11,445 nucleotides of DNA from Synergistaceae bacterium (GCA_012523155.1 JAAYJB010000479.1:1-11445), one strand, 5' to 3'; shown: positions 1 to 7,744, counted from the stretch's first letter. A program made the numbers and translations. The notes: generated by a model from the letters alone, not told the origin.

Positions 1-333
1 GAGGCGCCTGAGAGGCCTGACGACCGCGTTGTGCTCCATGGACGAGATGAGGACCTTCATTCCGGGTTTGAGGTATCCCTTGAACACCACGTTGAGGGAT
101 TCGGTGACGCTGGCGGTGAAGGTCACATACCTTGCGTCGCCTTCCCATCCCCCGAAGAAGGACGCCAGAAGCTCACGGCACGAGAAGACCAGGTCGAGGG
201 TCCCCATGTCGCGCTTCGATGCGCTTCCCCGAGCGAGGTTTGCGCCGCACCCGGTGAGGAAGTCCGACATGGCCCTTGCCACGCACTCCGGCTTGGGCCA
301 TGTCGTGGCCCCGTTGTTCATGTAGATCGCCAA
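1..333 (-). CDS. Class V aminotransferase, cysteine desulfurase-like (5' part only)
   Basis: This is the first 111 codons of a PLP-dependent class V aminotransferase of the NifS/cysteine-desulfurase type; the rest lies beyond the left edge. The protein opens IYMNNGATTWPKP (residues 3-15), matching the family's usual IYLDNAATT-PKP start. It continues with the cofactor-phosphate region FTASVTESLN (72-81) and SSMEHNAVVRPL (97-108), where His101 matches the histidine that stacks on the PLP ring. The wording is closest to the desulfurase-like subfamily that includes Enterococcus EF2568. The PLP lysine and the catalytic cysteine are outside the window, so real desulfurase activity cannot be judged. 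The start is TTG at 333, chosen because GGGAGG (341-346) lies 7 bases upstream and the IYM segment is conserved; ATG at 321 would cut into that segment and is badly spaced. It is divergent from the crystallin gene. Confidence 0.85.
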   Translation of the reverse strand, partial: MAIYMNNGATTWPKPECVARAMSDFLTGCGANLARGSASKRDMGTLDLVFSCRELLASFFGGWEGDARYVTFTASVTESLNVVFKGYLKPGMKVLISSMEHNAVVRPLRRL

Positions 334-362
334 AAGAATTCCCTCCAGGTTATAATATTTAT

Positions 363-390
363 AATCATATCATACACGTTTTCGTGAAAT
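363..390. promoter_or_regulatory. AT-rich leader with short palindrome upstream of the aminotransferase
   Basis: Between the aminotransferase start and the rightward promoter lies an AT-rich stretch with several overlapping minus-strand -10-like hexamers (TATGAT, TATAAA) at about 350-376. None has a good -35 at 17 bases, so I do not assign one promoter. Within it, CACG-TTTT-CGTG (375-386) is a perfect 4-bp inverted repeat with a 4-base loop, in the place where an operator for the leftward gene would sit. Chance occurrence is quite possible. The rest of 391-475 shows nothing I can name. Confidence 0.25.
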
Positions 391-479
391 TTTTCTATCC
401 GCAGCTCACTTTACGCGAGGTTGAAATATATATTCCATGAACAGCACATGCCCTGCCTGAAGAATTCCGCGGGACCCGA

Positions 480-508
480 TTGACTGGATTTCCAGCACTC
501 ACTATAAT
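480..508 (+). promoter_or_regulatory. Sigma-70 promoter for the crystallin-domain gene
   Basis: TTGACT at 480-485 and a perfect TATAAT at 503-508 are separated by exactly 17 bases (486-502). This is as close to the housekeeping consensus as is usually seen and faces the crystallin gene. Transcription should begin near 514-516, giving a leader of about 65 bases that ends in the AAGGAGGGG ribosome site at 563-571. It implies strong, largely constitutive transcription; no clear operator is visible next to it. Confidence 0.82.
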
Positions 509-579
509 TAACGAACAGTTGTAATAATTTTCTTTTTTCAGGGTATTTTTCACTTCAGGCTTAAGGAGGGGATCTTTCC

Positions 580-2082
580 ATGAAGATCAGATGTGTTCCC
601 GGTGCAGCACTGGCGGCGGTTCTGATTGTTTTCCTTCTTTCCATTCCGTTTTCTGCACATGCGGCGGATCCGCCGGATCCTGCCGATTTCCAGGTGATCC
701 TGTTCGAGAGTCCGGGTTTTGAAGGAGGAAACATGGGCTTCACATATGACAACGTCGTTCCCGATCTTTCCCGGTGGAACCTTCACACAGGAGAAAAATG
801 GAACGATCAGATCAGTTCCCTGGCGGTCGGAAAGAATGCCAGGGTCATACTGTACCAGAACACCAATTTCGGGGGTGCCAGCATCAGTTTCGAGGGAGAC
901 GGAACAAACGATTTTCTTGTTGCCGACCTGCACGGCATGGGCTGGGGAGACACGGTCTCATCCGTCAGGATCCTGCAGAGGGTCGTTCCGGGGCCTGACG
1001 AGGTTCTGATCTTCGAACATGCCAACTACTACGGAGCAATGCTTTCACCGAATGCGGTCGGAGATTATCCCGACCTGAGACAGTGGCCCATTTCCAGCGG
1101 CAGAACATGGAATGACAGGATCAGCTCACTGAAGATAGGAAAAGACGCGCTTGTCTACCTGTGCACCGACATCAATTACGGGGGACCCTGCATTTCCTTC
1201 AGCGGCGACGGCCATGGAGACAAGGAGATCATGAGCCTTCACGGTACGGGGTGGGAAGACAGGATATCCTCGATGAAGGTCCGCGCCAGGGGCTGGACGC
1301 CGGAGAGCGAACGCTCAGGCGGTTCGGAAGAAACAGGAGGAACCGGCGGAACAGGGGATACCGGAGGGTCCGATCAGACCGGGGAATCCGGAGGAACTGA
1401 CGGTACGGGACAGACGGACGATCAGGAAATCATACCCATGGATGAAGAGATAATATTCTTCAAGGACACAAACTTCCTGGGAGAATACAGAATTTATTCC
1501 GTCGGGGAAAGCCTGCCCGATCTCACACAGCTTTCACTCTGGGATGCCAAGGGAACCTGGAACGACAAAATCAGTTCCCTGAAGATCGGGAAAAACGCCC
1601 AGGCCTACGTGTGCACCCATATCAACTACGAGGGAGGCTGCGTCCAGCACAGGGGAGACGGAAACGGGGTCACGGAAATCGGGAATCTCCACGGCAGCGG
1701 GTGGGGCGACAGGATCTCCTCCATAAAGATACGGGAAAAGGACTGGGATCCTGCAGACGACGCGGTTGAGCCCCAGCCGGACGAGGTGGTGTTCTTCGAG
1801 CACGTGGACTACGGAGGGGAACATCTTATAGTCAGGGCAAACCACCACCAGCCTGATCTTACGAAAGTTATGATGGAAAATTCGAACAAAAGCTGGAACG
1901 ACAGGATCAGCTCGTTTAAAGTCGGAAGCAGTGTAAGGGTTGAAATATACGAGCACATCAACCCCGGTACACACACTCAGCCTCTTAACACTTTCAGAGC
2001 CGGGCAAAACGTTCCGACCCTTCACGGCTGGGGATGGGGAGATAAAATCTCCGCCGTAAGAGTTCTGGACGACTTTCAGTAA
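580..2082 (+). CDS. Exported protein with four beta/gamma-crystallin domains
   Basis: The 500-residue protein has a Sec signal peptide (MKIR, hydrophobic core about 9-24, likely cut after AHA at 26-28). Four beta/gamma-crystallin domains follow at about 37-132, 140-236, 288-386 and 400-497, two Greek-key motifs each. All eight motifs end in the calcium-site signature (N/D)D-x-x-S-(S/A): NDQISS, GDTVSS, NDRISS, EDRISS, NDKISS, GDRISS, NDRISS and GDKISA. In this family that arrangement usually binds calcium and stabilises the fold. A Gly/Thr/Ser/Glu/Asp-rich linker (about 240-285) splits the protein into two two-domain halves. Domains 2 and 3 each carry a Cys-x8-Cys pair (195/204, 345/354), plausible disulfides outside the cytoplasm. 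No catalytic or wall-anchoring motif is seen, so it is probably secreted or periplasmic with a structural, calcium-binding or stress role. The start is ATG with AAGGAGGGG 8 bases upstream. The gene stands alone and looks less GC-rich than its neighbours. Confidence 0.88.
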   Translation: MKIRCVPGAALAAVLIVFLLSIPFSAHAADPPDPADFQVILFESPGFEGGNMGFTYDNVVPDLSRWNLHTGEKWNDQISSLAVGKNARVILYQNTNFGGASISFEGDGTNDFLVADLHGMGWGDTVSSVRILQRVVPGPDEVLIFEHANYYGAMLSPNAVGDYPDLRQWPISSGRTWNDRISSLKIGKDALVYLCTDINYGGPCISFSGDGHGDKEIMSLHGTGWEDRISSMKVRARGWTPESERSGGSEETGGTGGTGDTGGSDQTGESGGTDGTGQTDDQEIIPMDEEIIFFKDTNFLGEYRIYSVGESLPDLTQLSLWDAKGTWNDKISSLKIGKNAQAYVCTHINYEGGCVQHRGDGNGVTEIGNLHGSGWGDRISSIKIREKDWDPADDAVEPQPDEVVFFEHVDYGGEHLIVRANHHQPDLTKVMMENSNKSWNDRISSFKVGSSVRVEIYEHINPGTHTQPLNTFRAGQNVPTLHGWGWGDKISAVRVLDDFQ

Positions 2083-2098
2083 ACCGGGGCCGGTTTTT
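2081..2098 (+). terminator. Short hairpin with T-run overlapping the crystallin stop codon
   Basis: AAACCG (2081-2086) and CGGTTT (2091-2096) can pair around a GGGC loop, followed directly by T's to 2098. It begins inside the stop codon. It has the form of a small intrinsic terminator, probably an accessory to the stronger hairpin just downstream. Confidence 0.45.
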
Positions 2099-2102
2099 CC
2101 GC

Positions 2103-2147
2103 AAACAGCCCGGGTTTCCCCGAAAACAGGGAGCCCGGGCTGTTTTT
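2103..2147 (+). terminator. Rho-independent terminator between convergent genes
   Basis: AAACAGCCCGGG (2103-2114) and CCCGGGCTGTTT (2134-2145) form a perfect 12-bp GC-rich stem around a 19-base loop, followed by T's to 2147. It ends the crystallin transcript. Read from the other strand the same stem is followed by TTT and then GCGG, so it may also slow or stop the leftward transcript that ends at 2166, though less well. Confidence 0.85.
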
Positions 2148-2165
2148 GGCTTTCTTCACTGATCC

Positions 2166-3233
2166 TCAGCGGGGAAGCCCCCGTATCTCCGCCGCCCGCT
2201 CCTCCAGTGGAAGCGCCTCGTCCGTTCTGCCAGTCTCCCTGTACAGGGCGGCGAGGTTTTCAAGGGTGCCGGCCACCGACGGGTGGTCGGTGCCGAGGTA
2301 CCGTTCTTTTATGGCAAGGGCCCTTCTGAAATAGGCCTCCGACTGTTTTGCGTCCCCCTTTGCCCGGGAGAGCTCCCCAAGGTTGTGGATCACCGAGGCA
2401 ACGGAGGGGTGCCCCTCCCCGAGGTTCTTTTCGTAGATGGTCAGGGCCCTGAGAAACAGGGGCTCGGCGGCGGCAGCTTTTTTCTCCTCGAAGAGCAGCA
2501 GTGCCAGGTTGTTCAGCGACGCGGCCACGTAGGAGTGCTCCGGGCCGAGGGTCTCGAATATGGCCAGGGAGCGGCGGAACATGGCCTCCGCCTGGTCCGG
2601 CCTGCCGCCCGCCTGGTTCAGAAGGGCAAGGTTGTTGAGGCACATGGCCACGTTGGGGTGATCGGGGCCCAGGTGCTGCTCGTAAAGGCCCATTGCCCTG
2701 AAAAACAGGGGTTCAGCTGCGTCGGGATCTCCCTGGGAGCGGTAGAGCTCCGCGAGGTTGTTCAGCGGGGTCGCAAGGGAGAAATCATCGGCCCCGAGGG
2801 ATTTTTCGTAGGATCCAATGGCCCGTTTGTAGAGGGCCTCCGACTCGGAGTACCGGCCCTGGAAGTGCCTGAGCTGGGCGAGGTTGTTGAGGGTCGAGGC
2901 GGTGTCGGGGTGGTTCGGGCCGTTGTGCTCCTCGTGGATCGCCAGTGCGCGGAGGTAGTATTGTTCCGCCTCGGCATACTGTCCGAGACTGTGCCACGCG
3001 TTGGCTATGAGCCCCAGTGTGGACGCCGCGGGAAGCGATTTCGGCCCGCCTCCTTTCTCAGCAGCCTCGAGGGCCTTCATCCCTTCCGTGACGGCTTCGG
3101 AGAACATGCCGGAACGGTAGAGGGAGAGGGCGTAGTCGTGAAGGGGCTGCCAGGGAGTTTCTTCAGCTTTTCCGGGCAGGCTGGACGCCTGCAGCAGAAG
3201 GATCAGTGCCAGTATAAATATCGTTTTTCTCAT
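2166..3233 (-). CDS. Exported TPR-repeat protein (kinesin light chain type)
   Basis: The 355-residue protein has an N-terminal signal peptide (MRKT, hydrophobic 5-19, likely cut near GKA at 21-23); a lipoprotein cysteine is absent. The rest is about seven tetratricopeptide repeats of the 42-residue kinesin-light-chain (TPR_10/TPR_12) type. Repeat units of the form LGxxHPxxAxxLNNLA start near residues 104, 146, 188, 229, 271 and 313, with a weaker first one near 62. Spacing is 42 except one of 41, a single-residue deletion. Such arrays are protein-protein binding scaffolds; there is no catalytic domain, so the partner is unknown. It probably works in the periplasm or at the cell surface. The ATG is preceded by AAAGGAG at good spacing. 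It is the last gene of the leftward run, 51 bases after the dipeptidase gene with no hairpin between, so co-transcription is likely. Confidence 0.85.
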   Translation of the reverse strand: MRKTIFILALILLLQASSLPGKAEETPWQPLHDYALSLYRSGMFSEAVTEGMKALEAAEKGGGPKSLPAASTLGLIANAWHSLGQYAEAEQYYLRALAIHEEHNGPNHPDTASTLNNLAQLRHFQGRYSESEALYKRAIGSYEKSLGADDFSLATPLNNLAELYRSQGDPDAAEPLFFRAMGLYEQHLGPDHPNVAMCLNNLALLNQAGGRPDQAEAMFRRSLAIFETLGPEHSYVAASLNNLALLLFEEKKAAAAEPLFLRALTIYEKNLGEGHPSVASVIHNLGELSRAKGDAKQSEAYFRRALAIKERYLGTDHPSVAGTLENLAALYRETGRTDEALPLEERAAEIRGLPR

Positions 3234-3284
3234 TTGGGTCTCCTTTGGGGGCCGGGCTCACTCAAGGTGCCGCCGGGCTTTTCT

Positions 3285-4412
3285 TCAGCCGATGGTGCTT
3301 TTCAGAAAGCGGAGGAGGTTTCCGCCGATTATGCCCGCGATCTGGTCCGACGGATACCCCCGGGACAGGAGTTCCGCCGTGAGGCCGAAGCTTTTGGGAT
3401 ATCCACTGATGCAGTCGTAGTACCGGTGAGGGCCGGGGCCGGAGAAGTCACGGAACTCGTCGCAGAAGTCGAAGCCGAAGACGGGGACACCGGGTCCTGC
3501 GGTTCTCACTATGTGGTCCGCATGGTCCGCGAGGTCTTTTTCGTCCACCTGCTTTTCATCAGGATTTCCGGCGAAGGCGCTGCAGACGTTGAGCCCCTGG
3601 ACGCCTCCCCGGGCGGCGAGTTGTGCAGTCTGCTCGTCGGTGAGGTTCCGCATCACCGGCGTCAGCGCGCGGCAGTTGGAGTGGGATGCCGTCACGGGAA
3701 CGTCGAAGAGGGAGAATACATCCTCCACACCCTCGTCGTTGAGGTGGCTGATGTCCAGGTACATGCCGAGCCTGAGCGCTTCCTCCAGGACCCGGACGCC
3801 GAATTCCGTGAGACCGCCTTTCCTGCCCTCCCGGACGGGGGAGAAGGAGCATCCGTCAGCGGCGTAGTTCCTGCGGCTCCAGGCGATGCCCACGCCCCGG
3901 ACACCCAGCTCGTGGAAGATCCCGAGCAGGGAGAGGTCGTTCCCTATGGGTTCGAGCCCCTCGAAGGAGAGAAGTATGGCCAGCTCGCCCCGTTCGTTGG
4001 CCGCCTCGATTTCCGCCGTATTCCGGCAGAGGGAAAAGAGCCCGGGGCTTTCCTCCATCTCCGCGCGGAGGGCGCTGATGCAGCCCAGGGCCCTCCTGAG
4101 CCCCATCTCGGGAAGATATTCGTCGCCGATGAAGAGGGACGACACCACCAGGTTGACCCGGCCCTCCCGGAACAGGGGAAGGTAGTCCTGCTCTATTACT
4201 TTTGTCCGCCCTTTCGCTCTCTTGAAAAGCACCCGGGGAAGGAGGTCGTTGTGCCCGTCGGCCACGAAACACCATTCGTGGAGCTTTTTCGCCTTGTCAA
4301 GAAACTGCATCCGGGCATGCTGCTGCTCAATGTCCTGGGACCGGGCATCCGGCGTTTCCGTATCAGGTGTTTCTTTATCGTTCATTTCAATGTTCTGCAT
4401 CTCTTCGGTCAT
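3285..4412 (-). CDS. Membrane dipeptidase homologue (peptidase family M19)
   Basis: This 375-residue protein belongs to the renal/membrane dipeptidase family, zinc TIM-barrel enzymes that split dipeptides. By comparison with human DPEP1 the two-zinc site is complete: GHND (His54, Asp56), SFEG (Glu151, bridging), DISH (His223) and ASHSN (His244). The segment NCRALTPVMRNLTDEQ after it is typical. Two places differ from DPEP1: the substrate histidine (His152 there) is replaced by a Trp-containing segment (GIAWSRRNYAADG, 174-186), as in many bacterial relatives, and GSDFDG is GFDFCD (313-318, Asp315 kept). There is no signal peptide; instead residues 1-35 form an acidic, Gln-rich extension, so the enzyme is probably cytoplasmic. 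The ATG has AAGGAG 10 bases upstream; a later start at Met35 would leave the fold intact. It follows the P1 peptidase gene by 37 bases, suggesting a shared peptide-breakdown transcript. Confidence 0.9.
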   Translation of the reverse strand: MTEEMQNIEMNDKETPDTETPDARSQDIEQQHARMQFLDKAKKLHEWCFVADGHNDLLPRVLFKRAKGRTKVIEQDYLPLFREGRVNLVVSSLFIGDEYLPEMGLRRALGCISALRAEMEESPGLFSLCRNTAEIEAANERGELAILLSFEGLEPIGNDLSLLGIFHELGVRGVGIAWSRRNYAADGCSFSPVREGRKGGLTEFGVRVLEEALRLGMYLDISHLNDEGVEDVFSLFDVPVTASHSNCRALTPVMRNLTDEQTAQLAARGGVQGLNVCSAFAGNPDEKQVDEKDLADHADHIVRTAGPGVPVFGFDFCDEFRDFSGPGPHRYYDCISGYPKSFGLTAELLSRGYPSDQIAGIIGGNLLRFLKSTIG

Positions 4413-4449
4413 CGGGTATCGTCTCCTTTATTGTCTCGGGCGGTCACGG

Positions 4450-5499
4450 TCATCCCCGGGCGAAGAGGCCGGAGAACCCGGCGAGGGAAAGGCGGTAATT
4501 CCCGTCCCTGCCCGTGACGGATCCGGCGCATGTCATGGAATTGAGCACCGCTTCGTCCACAGATTCCGCCGCCGCCCGGAAGGCGAGGTTGATGTAGTTT
4601 TCGTTGAACATGGCCAGAGGGACTGTCGGCGCCGTTTCGTCGTGCAGGACCCGGTTGGCCGTGGTGAAGGCAAGGGAGATCTCTCCGCTTCCGCTGCCTA
4701 TGAAGGCCCCCGTGCGGGTTATCCCCACTGAGGCGCGCCTGGCCACCCGGCCGAGCTGCCGTTCCGTGAGGGGAATGTCCGTGGCGATGACCACGATGAC
4801 GGAGCCCTGTTCGTCGCCGGGAGGGTCTGTCTCCATGATGGACGGGCCGATATGCCTGCCGTCCACCCGGAGGTCCTCCATCTGGCCGAAGTTGGAGAGG
4901 ACGAGCGCGCCGAGGGTGAAGGACGATCCCTCAACTTCCAGTATTCTTGACGCGGTCCCGATGCCCCCCTTAAGCTGATAGCACGACATGCCCCGCCCCG
5001 CTCCCACCGCTCCTTCACGGAACTCCGCCGAAGCGGAGGCGATGGCCTGCAGCACGTGTTCCTCCCTGACATGGAAACCCCGGATATCGTTGAGATATCC
5101 GTCGTTGCACTCGCAGACCACGGGGTTTACCGTTCCCGTCTCCCGGCCGATGTCGGGGTTGTCCCCGAGCATGTACCGTACGAGAGCCTCCGAGGCGGTG
5201 CCCACGGAGAATGTGTTGGTGAGGAGGATCGGGGTCTCGAGTGTGCCCATTTCGTCGATCTGGATGAGCCCGGCGGATTTGCCGAAACCGTTGATCACGT
5301 GCCCGGCAGCGAGGAGTTTTTCCCTGAAGATATTGCCGCCGTGAGGCAGGACGGCCGTCACTCCCGTCTGCACGGGGCCGTCGGAGAGGGTGCAGTGGCC
5401 CACGCGGACCCCTTCCACATCTGTGATGGCGTTCCGCGGCCCCCGGGGCATTATCCCTATTGTTACGCCGTAATCGGCGATTCGTTTGCCTGATTCCAT
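4450..5499 (-). CDS. P1 family peptidase (DmpA-like aminopeptidase)
   Basis: The 349-residue protein belongs to the DmpA/BapA family of N-terminal-nucleophile hydrolases, made as a precursor that cuts itself into alpha and beta chains. The new N-terminal serine or threonine is the nucleophile. The predicted cut is Gly232-Ser233 in QGSVIVVIATD, equal to Gly249-Ser250 of DmpA. Other family marks are KGGIGTASR (177-185), Asn203 in LSNFG (oxyanion site) and Ser271/Glu273 in GSGSGE, matching Ser288/Glu290. The start of the fold, ITDVEGVRVGH (25-35), is also typical. Known members release N-terminal residues from peptides, amides or esters, sometimes D-amino acids or beta-peptides; the substrate here cannot be told. 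No signal peptide is present, so it should be cytoplasmic. The ATG has AAAGGAG 8 bases upstream. It lies 66 bases behind the helicase and 37 ahead of the dipeptidase. Confidence 0.9.
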   Translation of the reverse strand: MESGKRIADYGVTIGIMPRGPRNAITDVEGVRVGHCTLSDGPVQTGVTAVLPHGGNIFREKLLAAGHVINGFGKSAGLIQIDEMGTLETPILLTNTFSVGTASEALVRYMLGDNPDIGRETGTVNPVVCECNDGYLNDIRGFHVREEHVLQAIASASAEFREGAVGAGRGMSCYQLKGGIGTASRILEVEGSSFTLGALVLSNFGQMEDLRVDGRHIGPSIMETDPPGDEQGSVIVVIATDIPLTERQLGRVARRASVGITRTGAFIGSGSGEISLAFTTANRVLHDETAPTVPLAMFNENYINLAFRAAAESVDEAVLNSMTCAGSVTGRDGNYRLSLAGFSGLFARG

Positions 5500-5565
5500 G
5501 GTTTCAGCTCCTTTTCCGTCCTTCCGCAGAGACGACCGGGCAGGACTGGATCGCCTGCTATTCTA

Positions 5566-7737
5566 TCATTTTTGTTCCGTCAGCCCGGAAAGCCACTCCG
5601 CGGCCCCCGCCGCATCCAGGTGCCGGGCGGCCCAGCCCCGCCTCCGGAGCTTCTCCGGGACGAAGGGATCGAACTTCTCCGCTTCCGTGTCCGGAACGTC
5701 CGCAGCGAGATCCTCCCCTTCCGGCAGAGGTTCCGAGAGGATGAGCTTCACCGCCGACAAAAGAGCCATGCGGCCGCATTCCCGAACGGTGATCACACCC
5801 CTGAGGGCTTCCACCTTAAGTTTTTTCCTGCGGAGGAGCATGGCGGCGGCCTCGACGGCCTCGTCGCCCCTCCAGGGAAAGAGATGAAGGGCGTCCCTGC
5901 CCTCAAGGATGTCCGTCTCCCCGAGCCCCGACGCCATGAATCTGCCTGCCCCCTCCCGGAAGAGGGCGGCGGCGGTCCGGTCGAAGTATGAAGGAGGATC
6001 GCCGGCGAGAAAGACCTCCTTCATCCTCCTTCTGACCGTATCGTGGACCATGGCGGTCCCTCCCGAAAGCCGGGGAGGAGATCCCCCGGCGGACGGCCGG
6101 AGGAGAATGGTCTTCGTCTCCCCGATCACCGAGACACACTTCCATGCCCGTCCTGCGAAAAGGATCCTCTGACCCGGAGCAGGGGGTATCTCGAGGGGGA
6201 CGGTGCCGAGAACGGTTCCCCCGTGCTCGAGCCTGTATTCGGCCGGCGAGGCGAATGCCGTGAAGAAGGTGTACCGGTCCGTCAGGAGCTCGCCCCCGGT
6301 GCCAAGTACGAGACGGCCGTCCTCAAGCTGGGTGATCGCGTGTTTTTCTGCAAGCCCCCGCAGGAATTCAGCGTAATCGTTCCTGCCCACCATGGAAAAG
6401 GGGCCTGTGCCGCACAGCAGGGTCCAGAGCTGGTCCGCCCTGACGCCGCCGTACTGGGCGATCACCGACAGGGTCTGCTGGACGAGGGTGGAAAGATGGT
6501 ACAGCCCCTTCCGGGGAGGTTCCCTCCATTTTTCCAGGAGCAGGGAGAGGACCGCCGCCGTCTGGACAAGCGAAAACCTGAGGAAATCGGCGGGGTGGCT
6601 GTCCGGGGTGATCTCCGGCTCTTCCGCGAAAACCCGGAGCACGGCGGGACCGCCCCTTCTTCCCGACCGCCCGAGGCGCTGGCGGAGACCGGATACCGTG
6701 GAGGGTTCCTCCACCTGGCCGATGGACGCCACCGACCCGATATCGATACCCAGCTCGAGGGTCGAGGTGCACACCGCTGTGGTGGGAAGGTCCTTCTTCT
6801 GGAGCCGCTCCTCCAGGCTTCGGCGAAGTTCGGGGGCGAGGCTGCCGTGGTGGGGGAAGAATTCGTTGGGGACAAAATTCTTTTCGCTGAGCGCTGAGAG
6901 GGCGGCGGCAAGCTCCTCGGTCCGGGAGCGGCTGTTGGTGAACAGGAGGTGGGAGTCTCCCCTCAGGAGACGGTAGATGTCGTTCACCATCCCTTCCGGC
7001 AGCGGAGCCCTTTCTCCCCTTCGGGGGGCCGGGAGCCTGTATCCCCTGACCTGGAGCAGGAGTTCGCTCCCCGTTCCTTCGGATACGAGGATCCTGCAGG
7101 GAAGGGTTTTTTCGGGGCGGAGTGCAAGAGCGGCGATCTCCATGCCGCTGAGGGTCGCGCTGAGGGCCACGCGGGGGACCGTCCGGCCGATGAGGAATTC
7201 GATGCGGCGCAGGAGGGACTGGAGCTGGCACCCCCGCTCAGTGCCGAGGAAGGCGTGGAACTCGTCGACAATGACGTCCACCAGCCCTCCGAATGCCTCC
7301 CGGCACCAGGAAGATGAGTTCATGAGAAGGGATTCCAGGGATTCGGGAGTGATGAGCAGCACGCCCCGGGGATCCTTCCTCAGGGCGTTCTTTCCCCCCT
7401 CCGGAGCGTCGCCGTGCCACGGCGTGACGGGAAAGCCCACGGAGCCGCAGAGGCTTTCAAGCCTCCGGGCCTGGTCGTTGATGAGGGCCTTAAGGGGGCT
7501 GATGTACAGAACGGCGATCCCGGGGAGAGGACTTTCGGCCATCCGCGTGCAGGCGGGCAGGAACGCAGCCTCCGTCTTTCCCCCGGCCGTGGCGGCGCTG
7601 AGGATCACGTCCTCCTTTCCCTCGAGCACGGGAAGAAGGGCCATCTCCTGGATCTCGCGGAGGGAGGGCCATCCCTGCCTCCAGACCCAGCGCCGGACTC
7701 CCTCTGCCAACCGGCCGAACCCCTCGGATGCTTCCAC
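5566..7737 (-). CDS. Lhr-like DEAD/DEAH-box helicase (BrxHI-like)
   Basis: Superfamily 2 helicase of 723 residues. Motifs in order: LREIQ (26-30), Walker A SAATAGGKT (47-55), Ia YISPLKAL (78-85), Ib LLITPES (127-133), II VDEFH (157-161), III LSATL (192-196), IV LLFTNSRSR (264-272), V STLELGIDIG (325-334) and VI QRLGRSGRR (353-361). After the two RecA domains comes an Lhr-type tail: a winged-helix-like part (about 410-480) and a beta-rich part with ILFAGRAW (525-532) and ILLRPSAGG (544-552). The order and length resemble the Lhr core and the BrxHI helicases of type 2 BREX. It should move on or remodel nucleic acid using ATP. The frame stays open 79 codons further upstream, but that part overlaps the ATPase gene and is compositionally odd. 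GTG at 7737 is 7 bases past the ATPase stop and keeps the conserved FGRL start. Its GAGGG is only 4 bases away, so TTG at 7710 (GAGGGG at 9 bases) is an alternative. Confidence 0.9.
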   Translation of the reverse strand: MEASEGFGRLAEGVRRWVWRQGWPSLREIQEMALLPVLEGKEDVILSAATAGGKTEAAFLPACTRMAESPLPGIAVLYISPLKALINDQARRLESLCGSVGFPVTPWHGDAPEGGKNALRKDPRGVLLITPESLESLLMNSSSWCREAFGGLVDVIVDEFHAFLGTERGCQLQSLLRRIEFLIGRTVPRVALSATLSGMEIAALALRPEKTLPCRILVSEGTGSELLLQVRGYRLPAPRRGERAPLPEGMVNDIYRLLRGDSHLLFTNSRSRTEELAAALSALSEKNFVPNEFFPHHGSLAPELRRSLEERLQKKDLPTTAVCTSTLELGIDIGSVASIGQVEEPSTVSGLRQRLGRSGRRGGPAVLRVFAEEPEITPDSHPADFLRFSLVQTAAVLSLLLEKWREPPRKGLYHLSTLVQQTLSVIAQYGGVRADQLWTLLCGTGPFSMVGRNDYAEFLRGLAEKHAITQLEDGRLVLGTGGELLTDRYTFFTAFASPAEYRLEHGGTVLGTVPLEIPPAPGQRILFAGRAWKCVSVIGETKTILLRPSAGGSPPRLSGGTAMVHDTVRRRMKEVFLAGDPPSYFDRTAAALFREGAGRFMASGLGETDILEGRDALHLFPWRGDEAVEAAAMLLRRKKLKVEALRGVITVRECGRMALLSAVKLILSEPLPEGEDLAADVPDTEAEKFDPFVPEKLRRRGWAARHLDAAGAAEWLSGLTEQK

Positions 7738-7744
7738 GTCGCCC

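Noticed and set aside
29..387. Two plus-strand open frames over the left end
   Set aside because: The minus strand carries the unmistakable start of a class V aminotransferase with a good ribosome site.
2283..4517. A 744-codon open frame on the plus strand opposite the TPR and dipeptidase genes
   Set aside because: It spans two clear genes on the other strand, shows no domain, and is the expected result of strong GC bias at third codon positions.
5500..5565. GCAGG/CCTGC inverted repeat in the helicase-peptidase gap as a terminator
   Set aside because: The stem is only 5 bp, the loop is 9 bases and no T-run follows.
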